64,000 nucleotides of DNA, taken from positions 1-64,000 of the forward strand of contig NZ_JADTQG010000004.1 in assembly GCF_016008875.1 (NCBI RefSeq), read 5' to 3'. The position numbers and the translations under genes are program-made. Each line of letters starts with the position of its first letter. The first letter of the stretch is position 1. This stretch comes from Ectopseudomonas mendocina (GTDB lineage: Bacteria; Pseudomonadota; Gammaproteobacteria; Pseudomonadales; Pseudomonadaceae). Below, piece by piece: positions 30,331-38,934 of this stretch. The notes beneath the pieces are model-generated. The model ran no database searches. It was not told the DNA's origin and saw only the letters and a list, made by a program, of their open reading frames with translations.

Positions 30331-32034
30331 TCAACCCAACGGCGGCGTACGCGGCGGCACCTGGCGCTTGTTGCCGGTCGACTCATAAGCCGCCGCCAGT
30401 TGCAGCAGCGTATTGTCGTCGTAGGCTCGGCCGGCGAAGGTCAGGCCCACCGGCATGCCGATATCGGCCATTACGCCCATCGGCACGGTGACGGTCGGTA
30501 CGCCCTGATGACGGATCGCCAGGTTGCCGTTGGCGACCCACACGCCATTGCTCCAGGCGATATCGGCGGAAGCCGGGTTGACGTCGGCATCGGCCGGGCC
30601 CACATCGGCCACGGTGGGGAACAGCACCGCATCCAGCCCCAGTTGATCCATCCAGTCTTCCAGATCGACCTTGCGAATCTGCTCCAGGCCGCGCAGGCCA
30701 TCAGGCAGCGTGACGATCTGATCCCAGGGCTTGATGCCGCGCTTGGCCATGTTGACGTACTCGTCCATGCCCGCCGCCAGGTCGCCCTCGCGGTTCGGCA
30801 GCGTGCCGGGGTCATGCGGGAAAATCTGCGGGCCATCGACATCGGCCAGGCGGTTGAGTTTCGGGTCGCCATTGGCGCGCAAAAAATCATCGAAGGCCCA
30901 GCCGCTCAGTTCCCACAACTCGTCATGCAGGAACTCCGGGGTAACAATGCCGCGATTGAACACGGTCGGCGCGCCGGGGCGGTCACCCTCGCAGTTGGAT
31001 ACCAGCGGGAAATCCACCTCCACCACCTCGGCGCCCGCCGCTTCCAGTGCCTGACGCGCGGCTTCCCACAGGGCGATCACCGTCGGCCGGGTGTGGATAC
31101 GCTGGCCAGTCGGCCCGCCGATACCGGGCGACTCGCTGGTGCCGGCTAACTCGTCCTTGTTGATGAACATCTTCGGCACGCCCAGGCGTTTGCCCTTGAG
31201 CGCGTCGGCCTTGGCGGCGAGCGCCAGGTAGGACTCGGGGCGCACATCGGAAGCCTTGGGGATCGGCACCCAGGGCTGCAGACGCCAGAGGTCGCCGCGC
31301 GTATCCGGGTCATCAGCCACCACCACGTCGAGCACCTGCAGCAGATCGGCCATGGTGCGGGCGTAGGGCACTACCACGTCCATGGTCGGCGTCAGCGGCC
31401 AGTTGCCGCGCACCGAGATCACCCCACGCGACGGCGTGTAGGCACACAGGCCGTTGTTCGAGGCTGGGCCGCGCCCGCTGGACCAGGTTTCCTCGGCCAG
31501 GCCGAAGGCCGAGAAGCTGGCAGCCGTGGCCGTGCCGGCGCCGTTGGACGAGCCGGAGGCGAAGGGGGCAGTCAGGTAATCGGCGTTGTAAGGGCTTTCA
31601 GCGCGGCCATAAACGCCACGCTGCATGCCGCCATTGGCCATCGGCGGCATGTTGGTCTTGCCCAGGCAGATGGCACCGGCGGCGCGCAGGCGCTCGATGG
31701 TGAAGGCGTCGCGCTGGGCCACCAGATACTTGAATGCCGGGCTGCCGGAAGCCGCTGTCAGGCCCTTGACCAGGTAGCTGTCCTTGGCTGTGTATGGGAT
31801 GCCATCGAGCGGACCGAGGGTTTCGCCACGGGCGCGGCGTGCATCGGAAGCCTCGGCTTCCTTCAGTGCCTCGGGATTGCGCACCACCACCGCATTGAGT
31901 TTGGTTGGCGTGTCCGGACCATCGTAGGCATCGATACGCGCCAGGTAGGCCTTGACCAACTCGACCGCCGTGGTGCGGCCGGACTCCAGCTCGGCACGCA
32001 GCTCGGCGATGGAAACTTCGGTTACCTCGATCAT
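30331..32034 (-). CDS. amidase signature family hydrolase
   Basis: This 567-residue amidase signature enzyme uses a Ser-cisSer-Lys triad to hydrolyse an amide. The Lys is in GIPYTAKDSYLVKGL, the cis-Ser in FASGSSNGAGTATAASF, and the nucleophile is probably the second Ser of ETWSSGRGPASNNG, where the usual text is TGGSIRxPA. The start MIEVTEVSIAELRAELESG at 32034 is typical; the frame is open to 32100. The long C-terminal domain (about 350-567) is bigger than in GatA. Substrate unknown. It is not the glutamyl-tRNA amidotransferase, since no gatB or gatC is nearby. Confidence 0.88.
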   Translation of the reverse strand: MIEVTEVSIAELRAELESGRTTAVELVKAYLARIDAYDGPDTPTKLNAVVVRNPEALKEAEASDARRARGETLGPLDGIPYTAKDSYLVKGLTAASGSPAFKYLVAQRDAFTIERLRAAGAICLGKTNMPPMANGGMQRGVYGRAESPYNADYLTAPFASGSSNGAGTATAASFSAFGLAEETWSSGRGPASNNGLCAYTPSRGVISVRGNWPLTPTMDVVVPYARTMADLLQVLDVVVADDPDTRGDLWRLQPWVPIPKASDVRPESYLALAAKADALKGKRLGVPKMFINKDELAGTSESPGIGGPTGQRIHTRPTVIALWEAARQALEAAGAEVVEVDFPLVSNCEGDRPGAPTVFNRGIVTPEFLHDELWELSGWAFDDFLRANGDPKLNRLADVDGPQIFPHDPGTLPNREGDLAAGMDEYVNMAKRGIKPWDQIVTLPDGLRGLEQIRKVDLEDWMDQLGLDAVLFPTVADVGPADADVNPASADIAWSNGVWVANGNLAIRHQGVPTVTVPMGVMADIGMPVGLTFAGRAYDDNTLLQLAAAYESTGNKRQVPPRTPPLG

Positions 32035-32246
32035 GGTGTCATCACTCGCAGAGGACGGGCCGGCCGTCACCGGCCCCAAATACGAAAGCTGTACGTTCAC
32101 GGCCGGTGCCCACAGGCAGATTCAGCCGCGCAACTATGCGCCCGATGATACATGCCGCCGCGCCTTAGCAGCAGCCCGCCGCCGATGGTCAGGCGGCGCG
32201 CGACCCTATACAGTCTCGGCACAGCGCTACAGGTACTCGAAGGCTC

Positions 32247-32600
32247 ATGACTCGCGAAGAACGCATCCAGCTGTGGGCGGTGTTGTCGGAGGTATTCGTC
32301 GACAGCGAAATCGACTACGCCTGGATCGCTCGTCAGTTGCAAGGCTATGACCGCGCCATAGCGCAAGCGGCCTTCTACGAGGATGTCGCGCCCGCGTGCT
32401 ACTCCAACCTGCTTGCGCCCATCCCACCGATCTGGACCGGCTTCGACAGTACCTGGCTCAGCGAAACCATCGACAGCGCCCGCGCCGCTCGCGATAACTC
32501 GGCGCTGCGCCGTCTGCGTGACCGGCTCTTTGCCGCTTACTTGCGCCTGGCACTGAAGTCGGAATGGACGAACATCGAGCAAGAGCTGGATCGCCTCTAG
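32247..32600 (+). CDS. small conserved protein of unknown function (DUF7079-like)
   Basis: This encodes 117 residues, starting MTREERIQLWAVLSEVFVDSE. It is probably cytoplasmic: no signal peptide or membrane span. Mainly helical; IDYAWIARQLQGYDRAIAQAAFYEDVAP resembles a family I recall as DUF7079, often seen in Pseudomonas and sometimes linked to immunity-like small proteins; this needs a profile search. No catalytic motif seen. It stands alone, divergent from the amidase gene and followed after 62 bases by the GFA-family gene. Confidence 0.75.
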   Translation: MTREERIQLWAVLSEVFVDSEIDYAWIARQLQGYDRAIAQAAFYEDVAPACYSNLLAPIPPIWTGFDSTWLSETIDSARAARDNSALRRLRDRLFAAYLRLALKSEWTNIEQELDRL

Positions 32601-32662
32601 CCCTCCCGCCGTCGCCTGCTATGTTTTCAGCTCCTGCATGCCAATCTCAGGAGGACGAGCAT

Positions 32663-33052
32663 ATGGATCGTTTCAGCGGCGGCTGCCTTTGCGGCCAGGT
32701 ACGTTTCGAAACCAGCGGCCAGCCTTATCGGGTCGGCGTCTGTCACTGCATGGATTGCCGCAAGCACCATGGCGCACTCTTCCATACCTCGGCGATATTC
32801 CCGCAGGACGCAGTGAAGATAGAGGGCGAAACCGGCCAGTACGCCGGCCGCCACTTCTGTCCGCGCTGCGGCTCATCGGTGTTCGGACGCTCGGCGGATG
32901 AAATCGAAGTCAATGTCGGCTCGCTGGATGAGCCGGACCGCTTCACCCCCACCTACGAACTCTGGACCATCCGCCGCGAGGCCTGGCTACCGCCCTTCCC
33001 CTTCGACCGCCGCTACCCGCGCGACCGCGAGGGCAGCACGCGCCACGAATGA
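32663..33052 (+). CDS. GFA (CENP-V/Gfa) family zinc protein
   Basis: This encodes 129 residues, starting MDRFSGGCLCGQVRFETSG after a clear AGGAGG site. The Gfa fold binds zinc through Cys pairs: GCLCG (8-10), CHCMDC (about 28-33) and FCPRCGSSVF (about 70-73), all intact. Some relatives catalyse addition of glutathione to formaldehyde; most have unknown substrates, so glutathione-dependent chemistry is only a possibility. It is probably a single gene. Confidence 0.9.
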   Translation: MDRFSGGCLCGQVRFETSGQPYRVGVCHCMDCRKHHGALFHTSAIFPQDAVKIEGETGQYAGRHFCPRCGSSVFGRSADEIEVNVGSLDEPDRFTPTYELWTIRREAWLPPFPFDRRYPRDREGSTRHE

Positions 33053-33063
33053 CCGCGCAGGCC

Positions 33064-33768
33064 TTATGCGTTCGCCGCGCGCCGGCAAATCCAGCCGTGC
33101 ATCAGCCCGGCCTGGAAGAACGGCGTCGGCGCCGTAAAACCGCCTGCCTGGATGATGCCGGCCACCTGCGGCGCCGGCAGCACCGCCACGTCGCGCGCAT
33201 AGGCCGCACGCGCCCGCTCCAGCATCTGCGCGTCGACGCCGGCCGATGACATCAGCGTCATCCAGCCAGGCAGCAGCACCTCGTAGGCTGCTGAGTGGAT
33301 GTCCGATGCCAGGTCGGCATTGGCCAAGAGCCCGCCCGGCTTCAGGCGCTGGGCGATCTGGCCGAAGAAACCGGTACGCGCCTGCGCGTCGGTGAAAAAC
33401 TGCGACACCAGAAAGCAGGTGGCAGCATCATAGGCCTGACCTGCCGCCAGGGTTTCCAGATACCCCTCGTGAAAGTCGCAACGATGGGCAAAGCCGCCGC
33501 GCTCCGCACGCTGACGGCACACCTGCAGCATCGCACCGGACGGGTCGAGCGCGGTGAAACGCCAACCGGGAAAACGCTCGGCCAGATGAGCGATCTCCGC
33601 ACCGGTGCCGGTGCCCACGCAGAGAATTCGTGCGTCGGCCGGCAGAGCAACGAACAACGCATCGAGCAGCAAGTACAGCGCTTCGCGAATCGGCGCCATT
33701 CCTGCCCATTGCTGGTCGTAACCTGCCGCCTGCTGGTCGAACAGCGCCTTGATTTCCTCGTCACGCAT
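33064..33768 (-). CDS. class I SAM-dependent methyltransferase
   Basis: This encodes 234 residues. Motif I ILCVGTGTGAEIAHLAERFP binds the SAM methionine part. The acidic loop is FTALDPSGAML, and motif IV-like AATCFLVSQFF and post-motif LKPGGLLANADLASD follow. It starts MRDEEIKALFDQQAAGYDQQW, a common opening in this family. The substrate cannot be read from sequence. It is convergent with the GFA gene (11 bases apart), and divergent from the AI-2E-family gene. Confidence 0.9.
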   Translation of the reverse strand: MRDEEIKALFDQQAAGYDQQWAGMAPIREALYLLLDALFVALPADARILCVGTGTGAEIAHLAERFPGWRFTALDPSGAMLQVCRQRAERGGFAHRCDFHEGYLETLAAGQAYDAATCFLVSQFFTDAQARTGFFGQIAQRLKPGGLLANADLASDIHSAAYEVLLPGWMTLMSSAGVDAQMLERARAAYARDVAVLPAPQVAGIIQAGGFTAPTPFFQAGLMHGWICRRAANA

Positions 33769-33955
33769 GGCAAATCCTCCGTCGAATAATCGTCCTTACG
33801 CTCTCCAGTATCCCAGAGCTGTCAAGCCCTCCCCACCCGCCTGAAATGGAATCAGCCACAACGCGGGAATGAGCGATCTGCCAATGACGAATTCGTGGGC
33901 ACTTTGCCAGAGCTTCGGGGGACTAACGGGCATGCCCACTCCCAGCGGACCCGAT

Positions 33956-35017
33956 ATGCAGAACCCGACCTTCGAACAGAAAGCCTTCATCCTGCTGCTC
34001 GTGCTGGTGACCGTCGCCTTCTTCTGGATCCTGCTGCCCTTCTATGGCGCGGTGTTCTGGGGCATGGTCCTCGCCGTGGTGTTCGCCCCGCTGCAGGAGC
34101 GCCTGATTCGCCGCACGGGTGGGCGCAGCAACCTGGCTGCCCTGCTGACATCGATCATCTGCCTGCTGGTGGCGATTCTGCCGGTGATCTTCATCACCTC
34201 AGCCGTGGTCGCCGAAGGCGCGTCTCTCTATCAGAAGCTGGAGTCCGGCGAACTGGACATCGGCAGCTACGTCACCAGTGCCATCCAGATGTTGCCGCCG
34301 TCGATACAGGAACAGCTCGACCGCGTCGGAGTGAGCGACCTGGACGGCCTGCGCGAAAAGATCTCCGATGGCGCCTTAGTCGGCAGCCAGTATCTGGCGA
34401 CCAAGGTTTTCGCCATCGGCCAGGGCACGTTCGAGTTCTTCATCGACTTCTTCGTCATGCTGTACCTGCTGTTCTTCCTGCTGCGCGACGGCAAGCAGTT
34501 GGTCCGCAAAATTCGCACCGCTATTCCTTTAGCTGATACGACCAAACGCCGCCTGCAGATCAAATTCACCCGCGTGGTGCGTGCCACGGTCAAGGGCAAC
34601 GTGGTGGTCGCCGCGATACAGGGCGCACTTGGTGGCTTGATCTTCTGGGTGCTGGGCATCTACAGCCCGCTGCTGTGGGGCGTGCTGATGGCGTTCCTGT
34701 CGCTGCTGCCGGCAGCCGGGGCCGGCATCATCTGGGCGCCGGTGGCCATCTACCTGATGTTCAGCGGCAGCCTGTTCCAAGGCGTTGTCCTTACCCTGTT
34801 CGGCGTGCTGGTAATCGGCCTGGTGGACAATATCCTGCGCCCCATCCTGGTCGGCAAGGACACCCGTATGCCCGACTACCTGATCCTTATTTCCACCCTC
34901 GGTGGCCTGGCCCTGCTGGGCCTCAACGGCTTCGTGATCGGTCCGCTGGTGGCGGCTTTGTTCGTGTCGAGCTGGAATCTGTTCAGCGCGAAGAAAAAGG
35001 TCAGGTTGCCGGACTGA
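33956..35017 (+). CDS. AI-2E transporter (PerM/TqsA) family membrane protein
   Basis: This encodes about 353 residues from MQNPTFEQKAFILLLVLVTVAFFW. In-frame ATGs at 33869 and 33932 allow longer versions, and none has a strong ribosome-binding site. There are about eight hydrophobic spans, including VFWGMVLAVVFAPL, LLTSIICLLVAILPVIFI, FFIDFFVMLYLLFFLL and the family region GLVDNILRPILVGKDTRMPDYLILISTLGGL. Family members export autoinducer-2, or act as antiporters or permeases; the substrate here is unknown. Confidence 0.87.
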   Translation: MQNPTFEQKAFILLLVLVTVAFFWILLPFYGAVFWGMVLAVVFAPLQERLIRRTGGRSNLAALLTSIICLLVAILPVIFITSAVVAEGASLYQKLESGELDIGSYVTSAIQMLPPSIQEQLDRVGVSDLDGLREKISDGALVGSQYLATKVFAIGQGTFEFFIDFFVMLYLLFFLLRDGKQLVRKIRTAIPLADTTKRRLQIKFTRVVRATVKGNVVVAAIQGALGGLIFWVLGIYSPLLWGVLMAFLSLLPAAGAGIIWAPVAIYLMFSGSLFQGVVLTLFGVLVIGLVDNILRPILVGKDTRMPDYLILISTLGGLALLGLNGFVIGPLVAALFVSSWNLFSAKKKVRLPD

Positions 35018-35116
35018 GGCAAACTGAAACCACGGAGGAACGGCCCTGCGCACGATCCTCCGAGGGGCGTTCGCTGCGCCAGCGGGCGGGCAGGCGCAGC
35101 GCAGCCCGCTGGCTGG

Positions 35117-35881
35117 TCAGCCAGCCGTCACGGTCATACCGCCATCGACCATGACCACGGCGCCAACCATGAAACTCGCCCGTTCTGACGCCAGGAAGGC
35201 AACCACTTCGGCAATTTCCTGCGGCTGAGCCGCACGACCGATCGGCGCGTTCTCGCCGTGCTGGGCCAGAAACGCCGGACCGTCTTCCACCACATCGTTG
35301 AGGATGTTGGTCACAACGTCCCCCGAGCCGACGGCATTCACCCGAATGCCATGCTCAATGGCCTCAAGCGCCAGCGTGCGAGTCAGCTGGGCCAGCGCTC
35401 CCTTCGAAGCGGCATAGGCAGCGATCGTGGGAAAGGCGAAGTAAGAGGCATAGGAGGCGATATTGACGATGGCGCCTGCCTTGTTCGGCATCATCACTTT
35501 CATCGCCTCGCGGCAATGCAGAAAGGCGGCGGTGGCGTTGACGGCCTGAATGCGCTCCCAATCCTGTCGGGTCATTTCCACCAGCGCCTTGTTGATGATG
35601 ATGCCCGCATTGTTCACCAGGATATCGAGCCGACCGAAGCGCTCGACCGCCAGCGTCACCGCACGCTCGGCGGCGCCGTCCTCGGTGATGTCCGCCACCA
35701 GCGGCACCAGCCCCGGCTGGGCCAGTTCTTCCACGGCAGGATCGATATCCTCGGCGATGACCCTGGCTCCGCGAGCATGCAGCAAAAGCGCGGTAGCCCT
35801 GCCGATACCGCTGGCAGCGCCCGTGATCAGGGCAACTTTACCCTCGACTTCCTGGGTGGTGATGTTCTTGATGTCTGCCAT
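35117..35881 (-). CDS. short-chain dehydrogenase/reductase
   Basis: This 254-residue classical SDR has the cofactor motif TGAASGIG (about 20-27), with an acidic residue after beta-2 (VIAEDID) that favours NAD. It also has NNAG, the catalytic Ser in NIASYASYFAF, and YAASK (Tyr and Lys). The C-terminal ASFMVGAVVMVDGGMTVTAG is typical. Substrate unknown. A divergent AraC-type regulator starts 228 bases upstream and is the likely controller. Confidence 0.92.
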   Translation of the reverse strand: MADIKNITTQEVEGKVALITGAASGIGRATALLLHARGARVIAEDIDPAVEELAQPGLVPLVADITEDGAAERAVTLAVERFGRLDILVNNAGIIINKALVEMTRQDWERIQAVNATAAFLHCREAMKVMMPNKAGAIVNIASYASYFAFPTIAAYAASKGALAQLTRTLALEAIEHGIRVNAVGSGDVVTNILNDVVEDGPAFLAQHGENAPIGRAAQPQEIAEVVAFLASERASFMVGAVVMVDGGMTVTAG

Positions 35882-36109
35882 GGTGATTCCTCCTCATTCG
35901 GCGAAACGAGAGTTTCGCCAGCAAGCACACAGGGTGCGTTAGAGACGGTTTCATCCTCTCCCGATTGGCCATGGCAGGCTTTCGCCGCTTTGCGCGGGCT
36001 GTCGCGATATTGCGCGCAATCCGCATGAGTCCGCTCAGGCATGCACGGCTGGCAGCCCGGCGCCCGTGCGCTAACCTGTCCAGCGCCGCCCTGACATCGG
36101 GCCCCATCG

Positions 36110-37057
36110 ATGGACGCGTTACTGGTGAGCCAATCCGAACCTGCCGCCTCCTGTTCCGACGCCCTGCGGATCACGGCCGAGACCATGTGGGAATACCTGC
36201 CGAGCGACGCCCCCGCGCCGCCACAGCCGCATGCCCCGCAGGACGTGGTGTTGCACCTGTTCACCCACCGCAGCATCGCCGAACCGATCCTGGTACCTGC
36301 GGTGGCCGAACCGCTGCTGGTGATGGTGCTGGCGGGATCGGCGATCGTCGAAGAGCGTGCAGCGGGCGGCGAATGGGAAAAGAGCGAGGTACGCATCGGC
36401 GATTTTTTTCTCACCAGCACCACGCAGCCCTACGAAATGCGCTGGCAGACCATGGGCGGCGACAGTTTCGAAGTGATGCATCTTTATCTAGCGCCGACGC
36501 TGATCGAGCAGGCTGCGCGCGACCTTGGGCTCCGAGCGGCCGGCCCGGTAAATTTCGTCGACGTATCCGGCGGTCGTGACGACTGGGTTCGCCTGCTGCT
36601 CGAACAGCTGCGCTCGGAGCTTGTCGACAACCGTATGCCCAGCCGCCTACTTGTGCACAGCCTGGCACAAGCCCTGGCGATTCACCTCGTGCGAACCTAT
36701 CGCGCCCCGCTGCCCACCGGCAGGCGCAGCAATGCCTTGCAAGCCTACAAATTAAGACGCGTCGTCGACCTGATGAACCAGCGCCTGGCGCAAGACTTCT
36801 CCCTGGCTATCCTGGCGCAGGCCGCGCAACTGAGCGAGTACCACTTCAGCCGCCTGTTCAAACGCGCTACCGGATTGTCGCCGTCGCACTATTTCATTGG
36901 CCTGCGCATGGCTCGCGCCCGGCAACTGCTGCTGGAAACCGAGCGCAGCGTGATCGATATCGGGCTGGAAGTGGGCTATTCGAGCGCCAGCCATTTCTCG
37001 CAAGTCTTTCGCCGGGAAGTGGGCGTAACACCGAGCGCCTACCGCAATCCGGGATAG
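36110..37057 (+). CDS. AraC family transcriptional regulator
   Basis: This encodes 315 residues. The N-terminal cupin-like ligand domain (about 40-200, LLVMVLAGSAIVEERAAGGEW; YEMRWQTMGGDSFEVMHLYL) is followed by two HTH motifs at the C-terminus: FSLAILAQAAQLSEYHFSRL and VIDIGLEVGYSSASHFSQVF. It ends VGVTPSAYRNPG as in AraC/RhaS proteins. It is divergent from the SDR gene, which it probably regulates. It is followed by a hydrolase remnant. Confidence 0.92.
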   Translation: MDALLVSQSEPAASCSDALRITAETMWEYLPSDAPAPPQPHAPQDVVLHLFTHRSIAEPILVPAVAEPLLVMVLAGSAIVEERAAGGEWEKSEVRIGDFFLTSTTQPYEMRWQTMGGDSFEVMHLYLAPTLIEQAARDLGLRAAGPVNFVDVSGGRDDWVRLLLEQLRSELVDNRMPSRLLVHSLAQALAIHLVRTYRAPLPTGRRSNALQAYKLRRVVDLMNQRLAQDFSLAILAQAAQLSEYHFSRLFKRATGLSPSHYFIGLRMARARQLLLETERSVIDIGLEVGYSSASHFSQVFRREVGVTPSAYRNPG

Positions 37058-37179
37058 GATTGGAGGAGTAATTGTTCCAATACCTTCGGCTTCTCGCAAA
37101 GGATGGTCAGATAGGCGATTTGAATACGCCTGCACCCGTCAGCAACTGCACGAGGTTTTCTGGCCATAGCGCCTTCACC

Positions 37180-37367
37180 TGCAAGGCGCATGTCCGCCTG
37201 TGGCACGGCACAGAGGATGCCTGGTCGCCTTTCGCCATGTCGGAGCATCTGGCCGAACGCTTCCCACAGGACGCTCGCATCGAGCTACTGGATCAGCTTT
37301 CTCACTATTCATGCCTATACGCTGCGGCCCCTCGGATCTGTACGCAGCTCGCCAGCGGCCGGTATTG
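37180..37367 (+). pseudogene. C-terminal remnant of an alpha/beta hydrolase
   Basis: The frame reads VRLWHGTEDAWSPFAMSEHL, then AERFPQDARIELLDQLSHYS and CLYAAAPRIC. This is the C-terminal part of an alpha/beta hydrolase, holding the late catalytic Asp (GTEDAW) and His (LSHYS). No nucleophile elbow or earlier fold is seen upstream; 37058-37179 is unrelated text. The reading frame (37072-37368) encodes only 98 residues. It is a decayed fragment of a gene that once followed the AraC regulator. Nothing recognised in 37368-37470. Confidence 0.75.
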
Positions 37368-37470
37368 AGCTTGAGCTCTACGTAGAAGAAAAAAACCGGC
37401 CCTCTGCGCCTCTCCAGTTGCTGATCGGACTTTTTTGGCCATTTCAGGCTACCGCACGCGCAGCCCCTCG

Positions 37471-37776
37471 CTACTCGAGCGTGCCTGGGTCGGAGGACGG
37501 ATCGGTAGGGCCGCCGGGTGAGGAATGCTCGCCGGAGTCATCGCGATCGCCATCATTCTGCATATTGCCGTCGCGCGTGTTCACCTTATGCCCCTCTTCT
37601 GTCCGTAACTGGCCATTCTCCCGGTGAACGTCCAGCTCATGTTGAGGCGCCGGCGTGCCGCTCGGGCTTGGCGCCGAGCCTCGGCCGGCATCGGGGCTTC
37701 CTGCCGGCGCCTGGGCCAGAGCGGTGGTGGCGAATAGTAAAGTTGCGGTAGCAATGATGCCGGACATGGATTTCAT
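37471..37776 (-). CDS. small exported hydrophilic protein
   Basis: This encodes 101 residues from ATG 37776, preceded by GAGAG. The signal peptide is MKSMSGIIATATLLFATTAL, cut after AQA near residue 22. The mature part is short, disordered and rich in Gly, Ser, Pro, Asp and Asn (GSPDAGRGSAPSPSGTPAPQ; GNMQNDGDRDDSGEHSSPGG). No domain or catalytic motif is recognised. It is probably a periplasmic or secreted low-complexity protein. Function unknown. Confidence 0.7.
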   Translation of the reverse strand: MKSMSGIIATATLLFATTALAQAPAGSPDAGRGSAPSPSGTPAPQHELDVHRENGQLRTEEGHKVNTRDGNMQNDGDRDDSGEHSSPGGPTDPSSDPGTLE

Positions 37777-37942
37777 GGGTGCGCTCTCAAGTTGGTGCAT
37801 GACGTCTATTTGGGTCACGAGACCCATGCGCAGGTTCGCCTCGCACGATCAACGGTAGCCAAACCGAGTCGGCGAGCCCTGGCGCCAGCGTTGCGCAGGC
37901 GGCGGAGCAAGCAGCCGATCACCGAGGAAAAATCCGGACGCA

Positions 37943-37973
37943 GCAAAACCGGAGCCTTTGCGGGCTCCGGTTC
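37943..37973 (-). terminator. terminator after the isochorismatase-like gene
   Basis: AACCGGAGCC (37947-37956) pairs with GGCTCCGGTT (37963-37972) around TTTGCG. On the minus strand it is followed by a short T run. It lies 16 bases after the stop codon of the hydrolase. Confidence 0.82.
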
Positions 37974-37988
37974 GGTTTCAGGCGTGGA

Positions 37989-38618
37989 TCACTTGCCAGC
38001 GGTCAGCGCGTTGTAGCTGGTCATCAGGTTGCGGTAGTCCGGGATGTGGTCGGTGCAGATCTTGGCCAGCCCTTCCACGTCGTTGCGCCAGTCACGGTGC
38101 AGCTCGCAGGCTACGGCGAACCAGTTCATCAGTTGCGCGCCGGCCTGGGTCATGCGCTGCCACGCCGAGTCACGGGTGATCTGGTTGAAGGTGCCGGAAG
38201 CATCAGTCACCACGAACACGTCGAAGCCTTCCTCGATGGCCGACAGCGCCGGAAACGCCACGCAGACTTCGGTCACCACGCCGGCGATGATCAGCTGCTT
38301 CTTGCCGGTGGCCTTGATCGCCTTGACGAATTCTTCGTTGTCCCAGGCGTTGATCTGACCAGGGCGGGCGATGTACGGCGCGTCCGGGAACATTTCCTTC
38401 AGCTCGGGAACCAGTGGGCCGTTGGGGCCGGTTTCGAAGCTGGTGGTGAGGATGGTCGGCAGGTTGAAGAACTTGGCCAGATCAGCCAGCGCCAGCACGT
38501 TGTTCTTGAACTTGTCCGGCTCGATGTCGCGAACCAGCGAGAGCAGACCGGCCTGGTGATCGACCAGCAGTACGACGGCGTTGTCTTTGTCCAGGCGGTT
38601 GTAGGTGGCGTTGGTCAT
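37989..38618 (-). CDS. isochorismatase-like hydrolase (YcaC family)
   Basis: This encodes 209 residues. The cysteine hydrolase fold is shown by the catalytic Asp in VVLLVDHQAGLLSLV, the Lys in KATGKKQLIIAG and the Cys in GVVTEVCVAFPALSA. It closely resembles YcaC, whose physiological substrate is unknown, so calling it isochorismatase would be over-reading. It has its own terminator. A broken LysR fragment lies divergently upstream, where the regulator of such genes is often found. Confidence 0.9.
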   Translation of the reverse strand: MTNATYNRLDKDNAVVLLVDHQAGLLSLVRDIEPDKFKNNVLALADLAKFFNLPTILTTSFETGPNGPLVPELKEMFPDAPYIARPGQINAWDNEEFVKAIKATGKKQLIIAGVVTEVCVAFPALSAIEEGFDVFVVTDASGTFNQITRDSAWQRMTQAGAQLMNWFAVACELHRDWRNDVEGLAKICTDHIPDYRNLMTSYNALTAGK

Positions 38619-38763
38619 GGTGAAGGCCTCGAATTGTTTTCAATGTGCCGGCTGCGCCGGTGAGTGGGTTTTCGTTCAGCAGTGCGTCACTGCATGGAAG
38701 AAAGATTAAATTCGAGGACTTTCTTCGACTAGACGGCAAAAATCGCCTCTAGCGTTCCATTTC

Positions 38764-38844
38764 GTGAACGATCAACAAGAACCCAGCTGCCATGACTTCA
38801 CCCAAGTGATGGAGCGAGGTGGTTTCATCGCGACGGCGCGCTGA
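38764..38844 (+). pseudogene. N-terminal remnant of a LysR-type regulator
   Basis: From GTG 38764 the frame reads VNDQQEPSCHDFTQVMERGG, then FIATAR and a stop. FTQVMERGGF is the first-helix signature of LysR-type regulators; the DNA-recognition helix that should follow is missing. It lies divergently upstream of the isochorismatase-like gene, the usual place of a cognate LysR gene. The rest of 38619-38934 shows no gene. The assignment rests on about 17 residues. Confidence 0.5.
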
Positions 38845-38934
38845 ATAAATCCTGGCCAGGGCTCGGCCCGTGCCCCACTACTACGCATGGGCTTGCGCCA
38901 TGGGTGCTCCGCCGCGGACCACCGTGAGCACTGC

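Noticed and set aside
29427..30491. 354-residue open frame with repeated peptide through the 246-bp array
   Set aside because: Its repeats are a translation of the REP units, it overlaps gspD and the amidase gene, and it has no recognisable domain.
38046..38663. 205-residue plus-strand frame
   Set aside because: It is antisense to the isochorismatase-like gene, which has its catalytic residues intact.
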